59,582 nt of DNA from a virus. The notes under the pieces were generated by a model, which made no database searches, was not told the DNA's origin, and was given only the letters and a program-made list of their open reading frames with translations. Each line of letters opens with the position of its first letter. The stretch's first letter is position 1. Position numbers and translations under genes: made by a program. The DNA lies in IMG/VR virus record IMGVR_UViG_3300031722_000035, positions 1 through 59,582 of that record, one strand, 5' to 3'. Below are positions 24,365 to 33,962 of this stretch, piece after piece.

Positions 24365-25381
24365 TTACGCTTTACCTAGAGAGGTAGACAGAGCCCCTAC
24401 GCCAGACAGGGCCGAACCACTGTAAGGCGCAGAAGCATTCGATGGGCTGTTGGTTGTCTGTGTCGTAGTTGACGGAAGCTGAACACCTCTAACAACTGAG
24501 TTCAATTTGTTCAGAGTATCCCAATCATAGTTATTGGCGTTTACTTGGTTTGTGTAAGAAGTATCCAAACCTTGTTGTTGCAAGGCCTGCTCTTGAGAAC
24601 CTATGGCTCCAAGTTGCTGGCTGTCATTCAGATTCAGCTGCTGGGTAGCAGTTCCAAGAGCGCCGAGTTGCTGAGCACCAGCAGTACCAGCAGCGGTCGT
24701 AGCGGCAGCACCCTGAAGAGCAGTGTTTCCTTGCATCTGCTGCTGCTGCTGCTGACGGTCAGCATCTGCTGTGAATGCAGTTTGGGCGTTCGTGTAGCCA
24801 CTATTCAAAGCGTTTGTTACCTGGCCATTGATATCTGTATTGGCATCACGAACTGTTCTGCCAAGAATATCCGCATTGCGGGTTGACCCAAACTGACCTG
24901 ACCCAAGAAACTGGTCTTGAACAGCTGGGAGAAGGTTCTCTTGCAGGTTTCTGTTTCCGAGACGTTGGATGTTATCTATGACTTGTGATGTATACGGACT
25001 CATGTACTTGGTGGCAGCAGCATCATCCCATGTAGCTGCTGGACCGGATACTGCAGACTGGGCCTGTCCAACCAAGGCATTCGCAGTTGGGGCGATGCTT
25101 GAGGCAGTCTCCGTAGCAGCATTGATATTTGGCTGCCAAGAACCTTGATTGTTCCTGACGTTTTGGAATGCTTGAGTTTGGTCTCCGTTGAATCCTGCCA
25201 CTGATTGCGCAGGTACGGCAGCTGATGACTGAGCCCCCGCAATCTGAGTGGCCTTGCCTGCTATGCCAGATAGGTACTGCTGATACCAGGTAGGAAGACC
25301 ATTAGATGATGCCGTAGAGGTGTCAACTCCAGACGGTTGTTGACCTCCAAACAGATAGCTAAGTGCGCCTGAGTCCGCCAT
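24365..25381 (-). CDS. Internal virion protein, Gln/Ala-rich (338 aa)
   Basis: It starts MADSGALSYLFGG. It has a conserved-looking KYMSPYTSQVIDNI motif (about residue 128) and an LGSGQFGSTRN segment that I recognise from podovirus ejection-type proteins. A Gln run (QQQQQQ) is encoded by a CTG-type trinucleotide repeat near 24740. It is rich in Ala, Gln and Ser and predicted helical. It lies between two other internal-protein candidates. Confidence 0.75.
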   Translation of the reverse strand: MADSGALSYLFGGQQPSGVDTSTASSNGLPTWYQQYLSGIAGKATQIAGAQSSAAVPAQSVAGFNGDQTQAFQNVRNNQGSWQPNINAATETASSIAPTANALVGQAQSAVSGPAATWDDAAATKYMSPYTSQVIDNIQRLGNRNLQENLLPAVQDQFLGSGQFGSTRNADILGRTVRDANTDINGQVTNALNSGYTNAQTAFTADADRQQQQQQMQGNTALQGAAATTAAGTAGAQQLGALGTATQQLNLNDSQQLGAIGSQEQALQQQGLDTSYTNQVNANNYDWDTLNKLNSVVRGVQLPSTTTQTTNSPSNASAPYSGSALSGVGALSTSLGKA

Positions 25382-25382
25382 A

Positions 25383-26306
25383 TTATTTCACCTTCCCTAG
25401 GTAGTGAGTCGGGGCTTTCGCTTTTGGCGGGATTTGATCAGCAGGGGCTGATCTCTTTTGTCGGCGTAGTTCCTCACGCCACTTGTCTAGCAGTCTTGCC
25501 CCAGCTTCGTTATTTCCATCACCAAGAGCGGCCACAGTGTCAGCATCGAAAACATATTCTCCGTGCGATAGATTTGCCTTAACAGTGTCTGACTGGCCGG
25601 TGTCAGAGCCTTTGACAAAACTAAGCGGACCCTGTGGCTCTGCAACTGGTTGCCCCACGCCTTCAACCTCACCACCACCAGCATATCTCTGACCAGAGAC
25701 TATTGAAGACGGCATGGAACTAGCGGCAAGTTGCGTCCGTGGTGTGTAACTACCACCAAAATAATTATTGGCGGCCGTCTGAGCAGATGGTTGGAACGTA
25801 TCGAAAGGGCTCTTGAATTGAGCAGCGAGTTCTGAAGCTGACTTCTTGTTCTGCGGGCCACGTAAGGTATTTACGATTGACCCGCCAATTGTTACGGCCT
25901 TCAAAATTTTGTCTAAGACCTTTGGGTCTGAGTAATCAACTTCCCCATTCTTGTTCTGAATTCCAAACCCCTGAAGTATCTTACTGAAAACACCTTGACC
26001 ATCAGTAGAACTTGACGAATTCGCGTACTTGGGGTCGTAGGCAGTAGATGACTGGTCCTGAGCTTGACCAGTTTGGTATGATTGACCTGGACTTGACTGA
26101 CTTGGTTGGATCTGTAAGTCGCCTATATACTGGTTAAAATCACTAGGCAGTTGGTAAGATGACTGGTCTTGACTTGGGCCATACTGATCATACTGAGATA
26201 ATGCACCTGTATCTGTTGGAGCTACATATGAACCAGTAGACGGAAGGGGTGAATCTGCCGTATATTGGTCATCTGTGTATGAAGGGTCAAAAGAATCATA
26301 GGACAT
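25383..26306 (-). CDS. Virion protein with SHGEYVFDADTVAALG motif (307 aa)
   Basis: The N-terminal 110 residues are low-complexity (Ser, Gln, Tyr, Asp). The C-terminal 60 residues contain SHGEYVFDADTVAALGDGN and AGARLLDKWREELR. This motif recurs in many tailed-phage structural proteins, though its role is not known to me. A YAGGGEVEG segment at about residue 208 belongs to the recurring [FY]AxGG motif of this genome's virion proteins. Confidence 0.75.
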   Translation of the reverse strand: MSYDSFDPSYTDDQYTADSPLPSTGSYVAPTDTGALSQYDQYGPSQDQSSYQLPSDFNQYIGDLQIQPSQSSPGQSYQTGQAQDQSSTAYDPKYANSSSSTDGQGVFSKILQGFGIQNKNGEVDYSDPKVLDKILKAVTIGGSIVNTLRGPQNKKSASELAAQFKSPFDTFQPSAQTAANNYFGGSYTPRTQLAASSMPSSIVSGQRYAGGGEVEGVGQPVAEPQGPLSFVKGSDTGQSDTVKANLSHGEYVFDADTVAALGDGNNEAGARLLDKWREELRRQKRSAPADQIPPKAKAPTHYLGKVK

Positions 26307-26317
26307 TGTGGTTCACC

Positions 26318-26578
26318 TTATGCTGTTGTGCCAATTAAAGCACAAGCCCAGTCTTGCCAACTTCCGAATCCCCATGGATTAGGTGCCGCATAACCAGGCA
26401 TAGTACCATCTGAAAAACTGATCGACCACTCACGCCAGGCACTTTCTTCTGGAGCTTGTGGAATGCCATATTGAATAAACTGCTCTACAGCAATTTGAGC
26501 CCACTCGTTGAATTTTAACCCGTGGGGGGATGGTAGACCACCAAAGTTTGGGCCCTGATTAACTGGATCCACGTTCAT
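26318..26578 (-). CDS. Small virion-region protein (86 aa)
   Basis: Trp/Pro-rich, with AWREWSISFSDGTMPGYAAP and WGFGSWQDWACAL. It overlaps the start region of the operon neighbour by 20 nt. It may be a small tail or assembly protein; no family is recognised. Confidence 0.65.
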   Translation of the reverse strand: MNVDPVNQGPNFGGLPSPHGLKFNEWAQIAVEQFIQYGIPQAPEESAWREWSISFSDGTMPGYAAPNPWGFGSWQDWACALIGTTA

Positions 26579-28520
26579 CTCCAGGTTCTAATTTCATCAG
26601 GGTCTCTCCAAGTTGAAACGAACCACCGACCACATTAGAAACGACCTCTACTTGGAGAACTCGCTCCTGAACTCTGGGCGTAATGAAGGTAGTTGTTGGC
26701 AGCACCTCGTCTGATGATAGCTTCTTGTACTCTTGGGCTGCATAACTCTTTCCATAGACATTGACAGTAAGTGGGCCGACTTGGCCAAAATCAGGCTCTA
26801 TTTTAGTTATACGTGTCATGACATCCACAGTTTGTGGAACATCGTCAAAGGGACCTCCCACTGCCAAACCAAAGTTGCATGTTGTAAAGCTAGATTTTAT
26901 GGCATTGACAGTCTGTCCGACAATCTTGTCGTACCCTGTTTCATGCCTGTAAACACCAGTAAGCGTCTGCGAAAAACTTGTTCCCTGCGTTTTAGCTGTA
27001 GCGCCTGATGTACCAGTAACTGTCTCAGACGCGTTGAAAATACCAGTGACGTTAGACAGGTTCAAGAACCGCTCTGTAGCCCTGACGACTATTCCTGAGG
27101 CACCAGACGTTGATCCAGTTGCCAATTGGCCCTGTACGAAGCCAGTTGTCATAGATGTGAAGGTTATGGCAGTGCCAGCCGCTATGAGAGACGTTGCTGC
27201 CAGGCTCATTGTAACTGAAGTACCAGTAAACGAAGACACAGTAGCAGAACCTGGAATACCAGGATCCCCACTTATCTTCATCCCATTGGCAACACCAGCT
27301 GTACTGGAAAAGTTCAGAACTAGACTGGCACTTGCTGTAGATGCAGAAGTGGCTAGGATGGTGCCGATCGGCAAACAGGTTGTGGACTGTGCGTCCTCAT
27401 CACCTGCCCACACAGGTTTAGTGTACAGTTGGACTGTGTGCCCAGCACTTCGTGACGCCATGGCCTCATACCAAGTGTTTTCAATGTAGTTGAAGATAAT
27501 GGCATTATTGCATTCAGTATCTGTGCCTCGTGGGTAGAACCACCAAATCTCACCAAATCTAGAAACACGCGTTCCCCACACTTTATTTCTATGGGTGTAG
27601 TTCAAGTTATCAAAAAAATAGTTGCAGTTCATCTGATTAGGAAGCTCCTGCACAATTCCGTTATAAAACAAAAATCTGTCTGTTCCAATCCAAAAGAACT
27701 TTCCATCCATCTCAACAATGGTCTTCTTTCCCATGATAGAGATCGGATCTGCCAAAGTGTCATAACTGAAAAGTTTAGTGCCTCCTACAAATGACATTCT
27801 GATAAGGGAATCCAAAGACCAGAACAAGCCTGCTGGTGCTTGACTACCTCCTCTGATAGGGGCGCCATAGATAATCTTCGTTCCTGCTGGGTTTGCACTG
27901 TTAGCATATCCTGTTCCAGTGGTCCATCCAGATGCCACACTGAAGTCATTTGCATTGCTATTGCGGATCAGTCCATTACTCCCATAAACTACGAGGAATG
28001 GTTGCAAAACGCAGAGACCTCCACTGACGATGATTGGGCCAGAACCATCACTCACAATTGTGAGAGGAGCCGTTCCTCCTACATCTCCAGACAGAATTGG
28101 ACCTGCCACATCTGACGTCATGTCTAAGAGGTCTGGGGTGGCTGATGCAAGCAATGCAGCGTAGGAACCACCTGTTGATGAGTACATCACATCATGGGAC
28201 CATGTCAGATTGTCGTTTGCTACGAAACCCACTGGCGTGCGATCAAACAGTCCTGTCGCTGAAATACCAGAGAGTACTTGGCGTTGGATACCCCATTTCC
28301 CAAAGTAGTGGGCTGTTGTCTGCCCATTCCTCGCATCTACGAAGACGGATCTAATTGGAGAATTCAGTTGACCAGACAATTGAGTGTACCCACCAATTTT
28401 GCGTGGTTTTCCACGTTGGAACCTAGTCCATACGACATCTGCATAAAACGGCGAGTCAAGTTCTGTCCCATCCTTGCGGACGCCTGATTGAGACTTCAGG
28501 ACGAATAGAGGATCTGGCAT
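26559..28520 (-). CDS. Tail nozzle/stabilisation protein (P22 gp10-like or T7 gp12-like)
   Basis: The 653-aa protein is beta-rich and resembles tail nozzle proteins of podoviruses. Features include GLFWSLDSLIRMSF, KTIVEMDGKFFWIGTDRFLFYNG and the Trp-rich WGTRVSRFGEIWWFYPRG, blade-like repeats as in propeller-type nozzles. Residues about 385-530 form a Thr/Ser/Gly-rich insert that looks like an added immunoglobulin-like or beta-sandwich domain. It follows directly after an adaptor-like gene, as expected for a neck-to-tail series. Confidence 0.8.
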   Translation of the reverse strand: MPDPLFVLKSQSGVRKDGTELDSPFYADVVWTRFQRGKPRKIGGYTQLSGQLNSPIRSVFVDARNGQTTAHYFGKWGIQRQVLSGISATGLFDRTPVGFVANDNLTWSHDVMYSSTGGSYAALLASATPDLLDMTSDVAGPILSGDVGGTAPLTIVSDGSGPIIVSGGLCVLQPFLVVYGSNGLIRNSNANDFSVASGWTTGTGYANSANPAGTKIIYGAPIRGGSQAPAGLFWSLDSLIRMSFVGGTKLFSYDTLADPISIMGKKTIVEMDGKFFWIGTDRFLFYNGIVQELPNQMNCNYFFDNLNYTHRNKVWGTRVSRFGEIWWFYPRGTDTECNNAIIFNYIENTWYEAMASRSAGHTVQLYTKPVWAGDEDAQSTTCLPIGTILATSASTASASLVLNFSSTAGVANGMKISGDPGIPGSATVSSFTGTSVTMSLAATSLIAAGTAITFTSMTTGFVQGQLATGSTSGASGIVVRATERFLNLSNVTGIFNASETVTGTSGATAKTQGTSFSQTLTGVYRHETGYDKIVGQTVNAIKSSFTTCNFGLAVGGPFDDVPQTVDVMTRITKIEPDFGQVGPLTVNVYGKSYAAQEYKKLSSDEVLPTTTFITPRVQERVLQVEVVSNVVGGSFQLGETLMKLEPGDERGSS

Positions 28521-28521
28521 A

Positions 28522-29163
28522 TTAGCCCCTTGTCACAACTTCGCTGCGGTCAGCCATACGCTCAGCGGTTTCTTGCATGAGACCAGCTTTTGCAGACGTG
28601 TAGTGACCCTCCCATTCAGTTGACTTGGCAGTGTTCTTGAGCCACAGTTGAGCTTCAAGTATGCACGCATACAGAAGACACTGAGGGGCGTTCAACGTTA
28701 ACCAGTTTGTCTGATTAGTTTCACCAAGAGGTTCCAATCTAGCATAGTAAGCAAGTTCAAACTCATAACCTACATCTGGAGATGGGGCCACCAAGAAGTT
28801 CTGGAAGTTGTAATCAGCATAAAACCTTGGGGGATTGGTCTGACCTTGGAGTGGCCAGAAGTTTTTGACATATTCCAAGGCCCTTATTTTGATGGGTTTC
28901 CACCCAGTCACCGGATCCCTGTAGTTGAAACTAATGGTCTCTCTCCAGAATGCCGGCTTCTGAACAATGGCGCCAACTGAACCAATGGTGAATGTGCCTT
29001 TGACTACTGACTGAAACCCTTGCTGCTTCATATCAGTTGCAATGCGGTTCTCAGCCAGCATAATCAACACGGGAAGTTGGGCAATTAGCGCTGCGTCATT
29101 CTGGCGTTCGCAGTAACCTGGCACCTGCGATACAATCTCATTATATGTAAGTGCTGCTGACAT
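28522..29163 (-). CDS. Head-to-tail adaptor/tail tubular protein (213 aa)
   Basis: The protein starts with a helical segment (LTYNEIVSQVPGYCERQND, LPVLIMLAENRIATDM). It then has a beta part with YVKNFWPLQGQ and PRFYADYNFQNFLVAPSPD, a layout matching phage adaptor proteins of the gp4/gp11 type. It ends only 2 nt before the nozzle gene, the usual partner. The exact family is inferred. Confidence 0.75.
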   Translation of the reverse strand: MSAALTYNEIVSQVPGYCERQNDAALIAQLPVLIMLAENRIATDMKQQGFQSVVKGTFTIGSVGAIVQKPAFWRETISFNYRDPVTGWKPIKIRALEYVKNFWPLQGQTNPPRFYADYNFQNFLVAPSPDVGYEFELAYYARLEPLGETNQTNWLTLNAPQCLLYACILEAQLWLKNTAKSTEWEGHYTSAKAGLMQETAERMADRSEVVTRG

Positions 29164-29172
29164 AGTGTTCTC

Positions 29173-29778
29173 CTACCTGGCCCCTATGGCCTGTGAAACA
29201 GACGCAGCAAGGGCGTCAGTCTTTTTCTCGCTACCTAAACTACCGCCATAAATAAAGTTGACGACTGTCTGCGCATTTGCGGCAATGTATCCAACGACAG
29301 ACCCTACTAATCCTGATATCGCAGCCACAACAGATACATCTTTGATTGTGATACCACCCTGCAAAATCATCCAGCACCCATATAGAACTAATCCCATCAT
29401 TACCGCAAATGTGAGAAGTATGACAATAGCGATATACCAAACAGCATCTCTCTGAGAGTTCTGTTTGCGGGCATCTTTGCGGTCATCGATAACTGCTAAC
29501 ATTTGAGCCGTCTCAAAATCATTGTTAACCTTGACGATGTCTATTTCTTGCTGCTGCATAGTCTCAGCATGCTTTTGATCTTGAGCACGAATGGAGGCAG
29601 TAATTTCAGGTGTCATACTTGTGGACAACACCTTGGTAATAGCCTCTTGACCAGAACCAGGGGTTAAACCGCAAGCTGACTCAAGAGATGATATTGCCGT
29701 ACCAGCAAATGGCCCTGCAAGCATGGTAGCCAATGTAGGAGCTATAGTGATCAATGCAGATTTGATATCAAAACTCAT
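29173..29778 (-). CDS. Holin candidate with two transmembrane helices (201 aa)
   Basis: I chose ATG 29778, which forms an ATGA overlap with the preceding gene; the longer frame adds an unrelated N-terminus. There is an N-terminal helix (IKSALITIAPTLATMLAGPFAG), a charged coiled segment with RAQDQKHAETMQQQEID, then two membrane helices at about 112-137 and 146-172. This resembles the 3TM holin family that accompanies endolysins. It lies in the lysis cassette. Confidence 0.75.
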   Translation of the reverse strand: MSFDIKSALITIAPTLATMLAGPFAGTAISSLESACGLTPGSGQEAITKVLSTSMTPEITASIRAQDQKHAETMQQQEIDIVKVNNDFETAQMLAVIDDRKDARKQNSQRDAVWYIAIVILLTFAVMMGLVLYGCWMILQGGITIKDVSVVAAISGLVGSVVGYIAANAQTVVNFIYGGSLGSEKKTDALAASVSQAIGAR

Positions 29779-30143
29779 GGTTTTATCCTTAGAAATTTGC
29801 AGAGTCCTGCCCATGCTGACCATATTACCACGCCAAACAAGAGCAGGACTGCGCTGATTAAAATACCCCAAATCGGCATTGGTCTGCACGGTACAAAATC
29901 ATGGTGGATCACCTCACCATAAAATCCGCTTAAGGAATGCATTGGTGTCTTCAACTCGTCTGGAGGCACGAAGTGCGATAACTCATTGTTCCCATCTGTA
30001 TACTGTACGTGGAAAATTGGCCAGTGGCTTGAGGCTCTGAAGTTTATCCTCCCACCCTCAAGATTGCATCTCCACAGTGCATAAAAGAGGCACTGTCCCC
30101 ATGTTTCATCAGAGTCCACGCTTGCGCCCACACATTTTGTCAA
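29775..30143 (-). CDS. Membrane-anchored lysis-region protein (122 aa)
   Basis: The globular N-terminal part has WPIFHVQYTDGNNELSHFVPPDEL, a pattern seen in phage lysis-region proteins. One C-terminal transmembrane helix (about residues 90-112, ILISAVLLLFGVVIWSAW) follows. The start is uncertain: the frame opens at TTG 30143, with GTG 30119 as an alternative. It overlaps both neighbours. A spanin-like or holin-accessory role is possible but not demonstrated. Confidence 0.6.
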   Translation of the reverse strand: MTKCVGASVDSDETWGQCLFYALWRCNLEGGRINFRASSHWPIFHVQYTDGNNELSHFVPPDELKTPMHSLSGFYGEVIHHDFVPCRPMPIWGILISAVLLLFGVVIWSAWAGLCKFLRIKP

Positions 30144-30306
30144 CCTCTAAGGCGGTGTCTACATCAGTCCACTCTCCAGACCCATTCCTCTTCTCATGGG
30201 TTTCAAAAGCGTAGGCTATTCTCCGCTCCTTGAACTCGTGCCATGCTTTAAGCTGCTCAGCAAGAGTTCGAGCCGCCGGTCTGTTTTGTGTTTCCTGGGC
30301 ATTCAT
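30109..30306 (-). CDS. Small charged protein in lysis cassette (65 aa)
   Basis: It starts at an ATG overlapping the endolysin stop by 4 nt. It is helical and charged (LAEQLKAWHEFKERRIAYAF) without a membrane segment or signal peptide. The function is unknown; its position suggests a lysis accessory. Confidence 0.6.
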   Translation of the reverse strand: MNAQETQNRPAARTLAEQLKAWHEFKERRIAYAFETHEKRNGSGEWTDVDTALEVDKMCGRKRGL

Positions 30307-30884
30307 GCTAATACCTGTTTGGCCTGTTGATAAAGAGCTAGGCGCTCTGCCGCACCATTTTGTCCACCATTAATGATGGACGTGATTTGAGTAAACTGGC
30401 CAAGGTCAGCGCGGGCGTTCAATCCGTGACTTTGCCAGAACCACATTGCGCTGCGCACGGCGTACTCAGGTTGGGCTAGCCAACTAGGGTTTGAAACAAA
30501 GTCTGTCGCCAGATGGTTTGATACGTCTTGGTAGTTCGCCTTACCGGTGACTTGAAGAAGACCTCGCCCGCGATAAGTCAGGCCATCTCCTTTGCAGTCA
30601 TTACCAAGGGCGTAGGCCTTGAAGTTGCGATCACCACGTTTTAACTGTGGGCCCCAAGGCTGTGCGAAGTCACGCTCGTAGGTCTCTTGTTCTGAGGTTG
30701 GACCCCACAACTCAGTCAGCCAGTGCAAACCTCCAGATTCGTGTCCAACTTCAGCTAAGAAGGCTGACATACGAGCCGTGGTGGTGATATCAAAATCTGG
30801 TGCTGCCTGATCAATGATTGGCTGAAATATGATTGCGCGATCGAGACTAGCCCCAGTTGATGCCGCAAGTTGTTGAGGTGTCAT
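30303..30884 (-). CDS. Endolysin, glycoside hydrolase family 19 (chitinase-like)
   Basis: Muramidase-type lysis enzyme, 193 aa. The active site is in AEVGHESGGLHWLTE (Glu49 and Glu58), followed by GLTYRGRGLLQVTGKANY (about 103-120), the substrate-cleft motif of GH19 enzymes. ATG 30884 is chosen because it forms an ATGA overlap with the upstream gene and starts MTPQQL; the longer frame is rejected. There is no signal peptide, so release needs the adjacent holin. Confidence 0.93.
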   Translation of the reverse strand: MTPQQLAASTGASLDRAIIFQPIIDQAAPDFDITTTARMSAFLAEVGHESGGLHWLTELWGPTSEQETYERDFAQPWGPQLKRGDRNFKAYALGNDCKGDGLTYRGRGLLQVTGKANYQDVSNHLATDFVSNPSWLAQPEYAVRSAMWFWQSHGLNARADLGQFTQITSIINGGQNGAAERLALYQQAKQVLA

Positions 30885-31201
30885 GGTTTTGCTCCCCAGT
30901 GAGATGCCCAGTAAAGGAACGCACTTATCAGACCACCAAGTGCCAGTATGGTTTTGAGTTTTTCCCCAATCCAACCTAAGACTTTAAAGAAGTTCTCACC
31001 CATTGTGACGATTTCCAACACCTTTTTTGTGTCGGCATTGTTCTTGACTAACATTGTTTCTAGTACATCCATACGTGTTTTCCCAGCTGCAAGTTGGTCC
31101 GAGTGCTCCTTGATCTTCACACCAAGAATTACACCTAGCTCACAGTCAGCCCCGTTACAGAACTTAGATTGGTCTTCACGGTGGTCTGGTGTATGATTCA
31201 T
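30881..31201 (-). CDS. Tail-anchored coiled-coil membrane protein of the lysis cassette (106 aa)
   Basis: The N-terminus carries two cysteines (CNGADCELG). A coiled coil follows (about 30-70). One C-terminal transmembrane helix lies at about residues 85-102 (TILALGGLISAFLYWA). The plan recalls XhlA-type haemolysin/holin accessory proteins. It is translationally coupled to the endolysin. A role in lysis is inferred from context. Confidence 0.65.
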   Translation of the reverse strand: MNHTPDHREDQSKFCNGADCELGVILGVKIKEHSDQLAAGKTRMDVLETMLVKNNADTKKVLEIVTMGENFFKVLGWIGEKLKTILALGGLISAFLYWASHWGAKP

Positions 31202-31218
31202 GATTTGTAGTTCTTTGA

Positions 31219-33630
31219 TTAGAACAATCTAGCAGAGAATGAAAGAGCTTGGGCAGCAACATAAGTGAGGCTGCCCTGCCCGATAGAAAAAGTCCCGCCT
31301 GTGGTAAAATCTATTGACGCCGAATTGACGGTCGGCGCACCAACAGCTGTAAGTGAATATCCGGTGACCAGGGGGTTCCCAGACTGATTATTTACTAAAC
31401 TCACGCCGGTAACTTGTTTGTCTATTACTGGAGCGATACGTTTTGTGACTTTAAATGGTACTGAACCTCGAGCCACAGTTGTAGAGGCTGAGTAAGTTTG
31501 GAAATACCCATCACAGATTTCGTAATATCTTTGGCATAACTGTAGTTCATTGATTCGCCTCTCAAATACGGTAGGTGACACACTACCGAGACGAACATCA
31601 ACACCAGTGATGTTTAGAGTGGACCCTGCAATTTGAGAGACTAAGGAAACAGATCCAGTAGTGCGGAGAAAAAACCCTGAGTTCCAGATGCCGGCAGATG
31701 CATTGAAGGTTGAACCTGAGCCTAAATCCCAAGAGATATACATTCCAATGGAGTTGTCCGTCGCCCACGCACCTGTCAGGTCGCCAGTGATTGTTATCTT
31801 CAATTGTGCCCAGGAGGTGGTCACTGAAACTGTCCCTACGTATGACCTGTTAAGTGATTGGTTCCATAGGGAGATTGCGTACGTCCCTGGCACGGACCCT
31901 TTAATCCACTGACTGACGGTAAAAGTTGCTGCTCCAGCGGCCCCTAACTGGAAGTCGATGATATCTTTACCCTCAATGGCAGTTCTTAGGTAGAGCTGGT
32001 CAGAACTCAGTGGAGAATACTGAGAGGCCACAGTTATCTTCATTGAATTTTTCAACCCTGGGGGCGCATCTGAAACCTGCTGGAATGTCAACTTTGACGG
32101 TTGTGTAATTCCACATCCAAACATATCGGTAAGAGGGGCGCTTGCAGTTGGCGTAACAGCTGAACCACTGTTAACCTGATCTATCTCCATTTCGCCATTG
32201 ATATTGCGACGGCCGTAAATGGAACCACCGTTTATAGACGTCACTGCTAGCAAACTAGTAATGTCAGAATTTGAACCAGATGCGGCAGCTCCTGTAATAC
32301 CAGAAGATGCTAATGGTCCTGCTGCAGCGGCTCCAGTTATTCCTGAGGTTGATAGTGGTCCCGCTGCAGCGGCTGCGGCGGCTGTCCTCAACTGAGTTGC
32401 AGTCATATTGGCTGGGAAGGTTATCCCAGTTCCAAATATCACCGGCACGTTTTGAATGACCTGAGTTTGTGTAAACCTAGTAGTCTCAACACCAGATGCA
32501 GATACAGCGATTGTGGCGCTTGATGGTGCGAAAAGACCATTGTTACTAGCTCCAATAGCTAGAGAAGGCGCGCCTGCAGAACCGCCTGCAAGGAGCAGCG
32601 CTGTAATGCCACCTACTGAAGTAGACGCGTTAACTACATTGACACCATCACAGAATACAACAGCTGCTTGCCCGTATGGGATGCCCAGTGTTGCCCCTGG
32701 AGTCGGTGATTGGATTGTGAACCCATACCCGCCTAGAACATTGTTGGCTATGTAGTAGACTTGCACAACAGATGGGACGACAATTGTATTATTGCTAGTT
32801 GCGGTACCGGAGTAGGTCTGGACAACATTGCTCGCCTCTGTCAAAGACAGAGTTGTGGTTCCACCAGTGACAGACTTCAGAAGTTGAGTGAAACTGAATT
32901 GAGTGTTTCTTCCTCTACCTACTGTGTACCATGCACCAGTTCCAGACTGGACAAAGCAAGATTCATTCAGCTGAAGAGTGATAGACGCACTAGCGTCTAT
33001 GTTTTCGTCAGTTGGAGAGATTGTGACGACTCCAGTACCTTGGTTTCTAATTTCAAAAAAGAAGTCATTTCCAACTGAGGAGGTCAAAGGAAGCGTTACC
33101 GTGATCGCCCCACCGATATTGACGAAAAGTTTTGCCCTATCTGCAAGAGTCAGAGTCTGGCTGGAAGATATAGATGCCGTGATAGCAGACTGGTTCAGCG
33201 AGCTTCCAATGGCCTTCAACCCAGAACCTGCTAGGGTTGACGCATCCAATGCACTAGTACCAACTCCGAATAGTGTGACTCTCCAAACTCCGGCAGGCGT
33301 AGAGTTGTCACTGAGGTATAGGTATTTCTGCTGGCCTGGAGCAATAGTTGCAACAGGGTTTCCAGATGAATCTTGAACAGTAAAAGTGTTGGACCCTGGA
33401 TTATTGAAGAAGACATCCTGACCTAACCCTGCTAATGTAGCATCAGGCAACTGGATTGACAGACCTGTAATGCTAGCGATGACATCCATCAACCTAGCAA
33501 GTGGTTGCTGAGTGCCTACTACATAAGCAGGCCAGTAAGTTGGAATGGTGGCTGATAGTGCCACAGAAGCATAGGCAACATTTGAAGGTTGAACTGTGCT
33601 CCCACCGAAGACGTCAACAAGTCCAGTCAT
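31219..33630 (-). CDS. Tail fibre protein with putative receptor-binding C-terminus
   Basis: An 803-aa, beta-rich and Ser/Thr/Ala/Gly-rich protein. The N-terminal two thirds consist of shaft-like repeats. A duplicated GPLxxSGITGAAA segment sits near residues 408-440. The C-terminal 330 residues begin with RRNINGEMEIDQVNSG, the usual entry to a phage carbohydrate-binding module, and include SVSPTVFERRINELQLCQRYYE, typical of tail-fibre ends. It is the likely host-range determinant. Confidence 0.85.
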   Translation of the reverse strand: MTGLVDVFGGSTVQPSNVAYASVALSATIPTYWPAYVVGTQQPLARLMDVIASITGLSIQLPDATLAGLGQDVFFNNPGSNTFTVQDSSGNPVATIAPGQQKYLYLSDNSTPAGVWRVTLFGVGTSALDASTLAGSGLKAIGSSLNQSAITASISSSQTLTLADRAKLFVNIGGAITVTLPLTSSVGNDFFFEIRNQGTGVVTISPTDENIDASASITLQLNESCFVQSGTGAWYTVGRGRNTQFSFTQLLKSVTGGTTTLSLTEASNVVQTYSGTATSNNTIVVPSVVQVYYIANNVLGGYGFTIQSPTPGATLGIPYGQAAVVFCDGVNVVNASTSVGGITALLLAGGSAGAPSLAIGASNNGLFAPSSATIAVSASGVETTRFTQTQVIQNVPVIFGTGITFPANMTATQLRTAAAAAAAGPLSTSGITGAAAAGPLASSGITGAAASGSNSDITSLLAVTSINGGSIYGRRNINGEMEIDQVNSGSAVTPTASAPLTDMFGCGITQPSKLTFQQVSDAPPGLKNSMKITVASQYSPLSSDQLYLRTAIEGKDIIDFQLGAAGAATFTVSQWIKGSVPGTYAISLWNQSLNRSYVGTVSVTTSWAQLKITITGDLTGAWATDNSIGMYISWDLGSGSTFNASAGIWNSGFFLRTTGSVSLVSQIAGSTLNITGVDVRLGSVSPTVFERRINELQLCQRYYEICDGYFQTYSASTTVARGSVPFKVTKRIAPVIDKQVTGVSLVNNQSGNPLVTGYSLTAVGAPTVNSASIDFTTGGTFSIGQGSLTYVAAQALSFSARLF

Positions 33631-33632
33631 GA

Positions 33633-33950
33633 TTACAAGCCCAGACCTTGGATGACAGTCATCTTGATCCCAGAACCAGCAACCGCCACATTGAGCCGAA
33701 CAGCTCTGATTGGAGCAGTCAAGAACTGGTCTTTATTTGTGGTTGTGCCAGTCGGGATGTTGGTCAACTGGCCAAACACGACAGGGGCATTTGCTGTGTC
33801 GAATGGGTCGTCGTACGTGTAGTCCACGCCATAAGTGGCGCCACCGAGATTTCGGCAGCCGACTGAGCAGCTGAAAGGGTTCTGTGTAACGTCCAACGGA
33901 ATCCACGCGCCGGCAGCGACTGTGGTGACTACTTGATTGACTGGGCGCAT
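33633..33950 (-). CDS. Small structural protein (105 aa)
   Basis: Beta-rich, with AAGAWIPLDVTQNPF, GVDYTYDDPFD and a C-terminal IRAVRLNVAVAGSGIKMTVIQG. Such small proteins beside tail fibres are often decoration or tail-tip components. It follows the connector genes and lies 2 nt upstream of the tail fibre. The assignment is by context. Confidence 0.65.
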   Translation of the reverse strand: MRPVNQVVTTVAAGAWIPLDVTQNPFSCSVGCRNLGGATYGVDYTYDDPFDTANAPVVFGQLTNIPTGTTTNKDQFLTAPIRAVRLNVAVAGSGIKMTVIQGLGL

Positions 33951-33962
33951 GGGAAACTCCTG

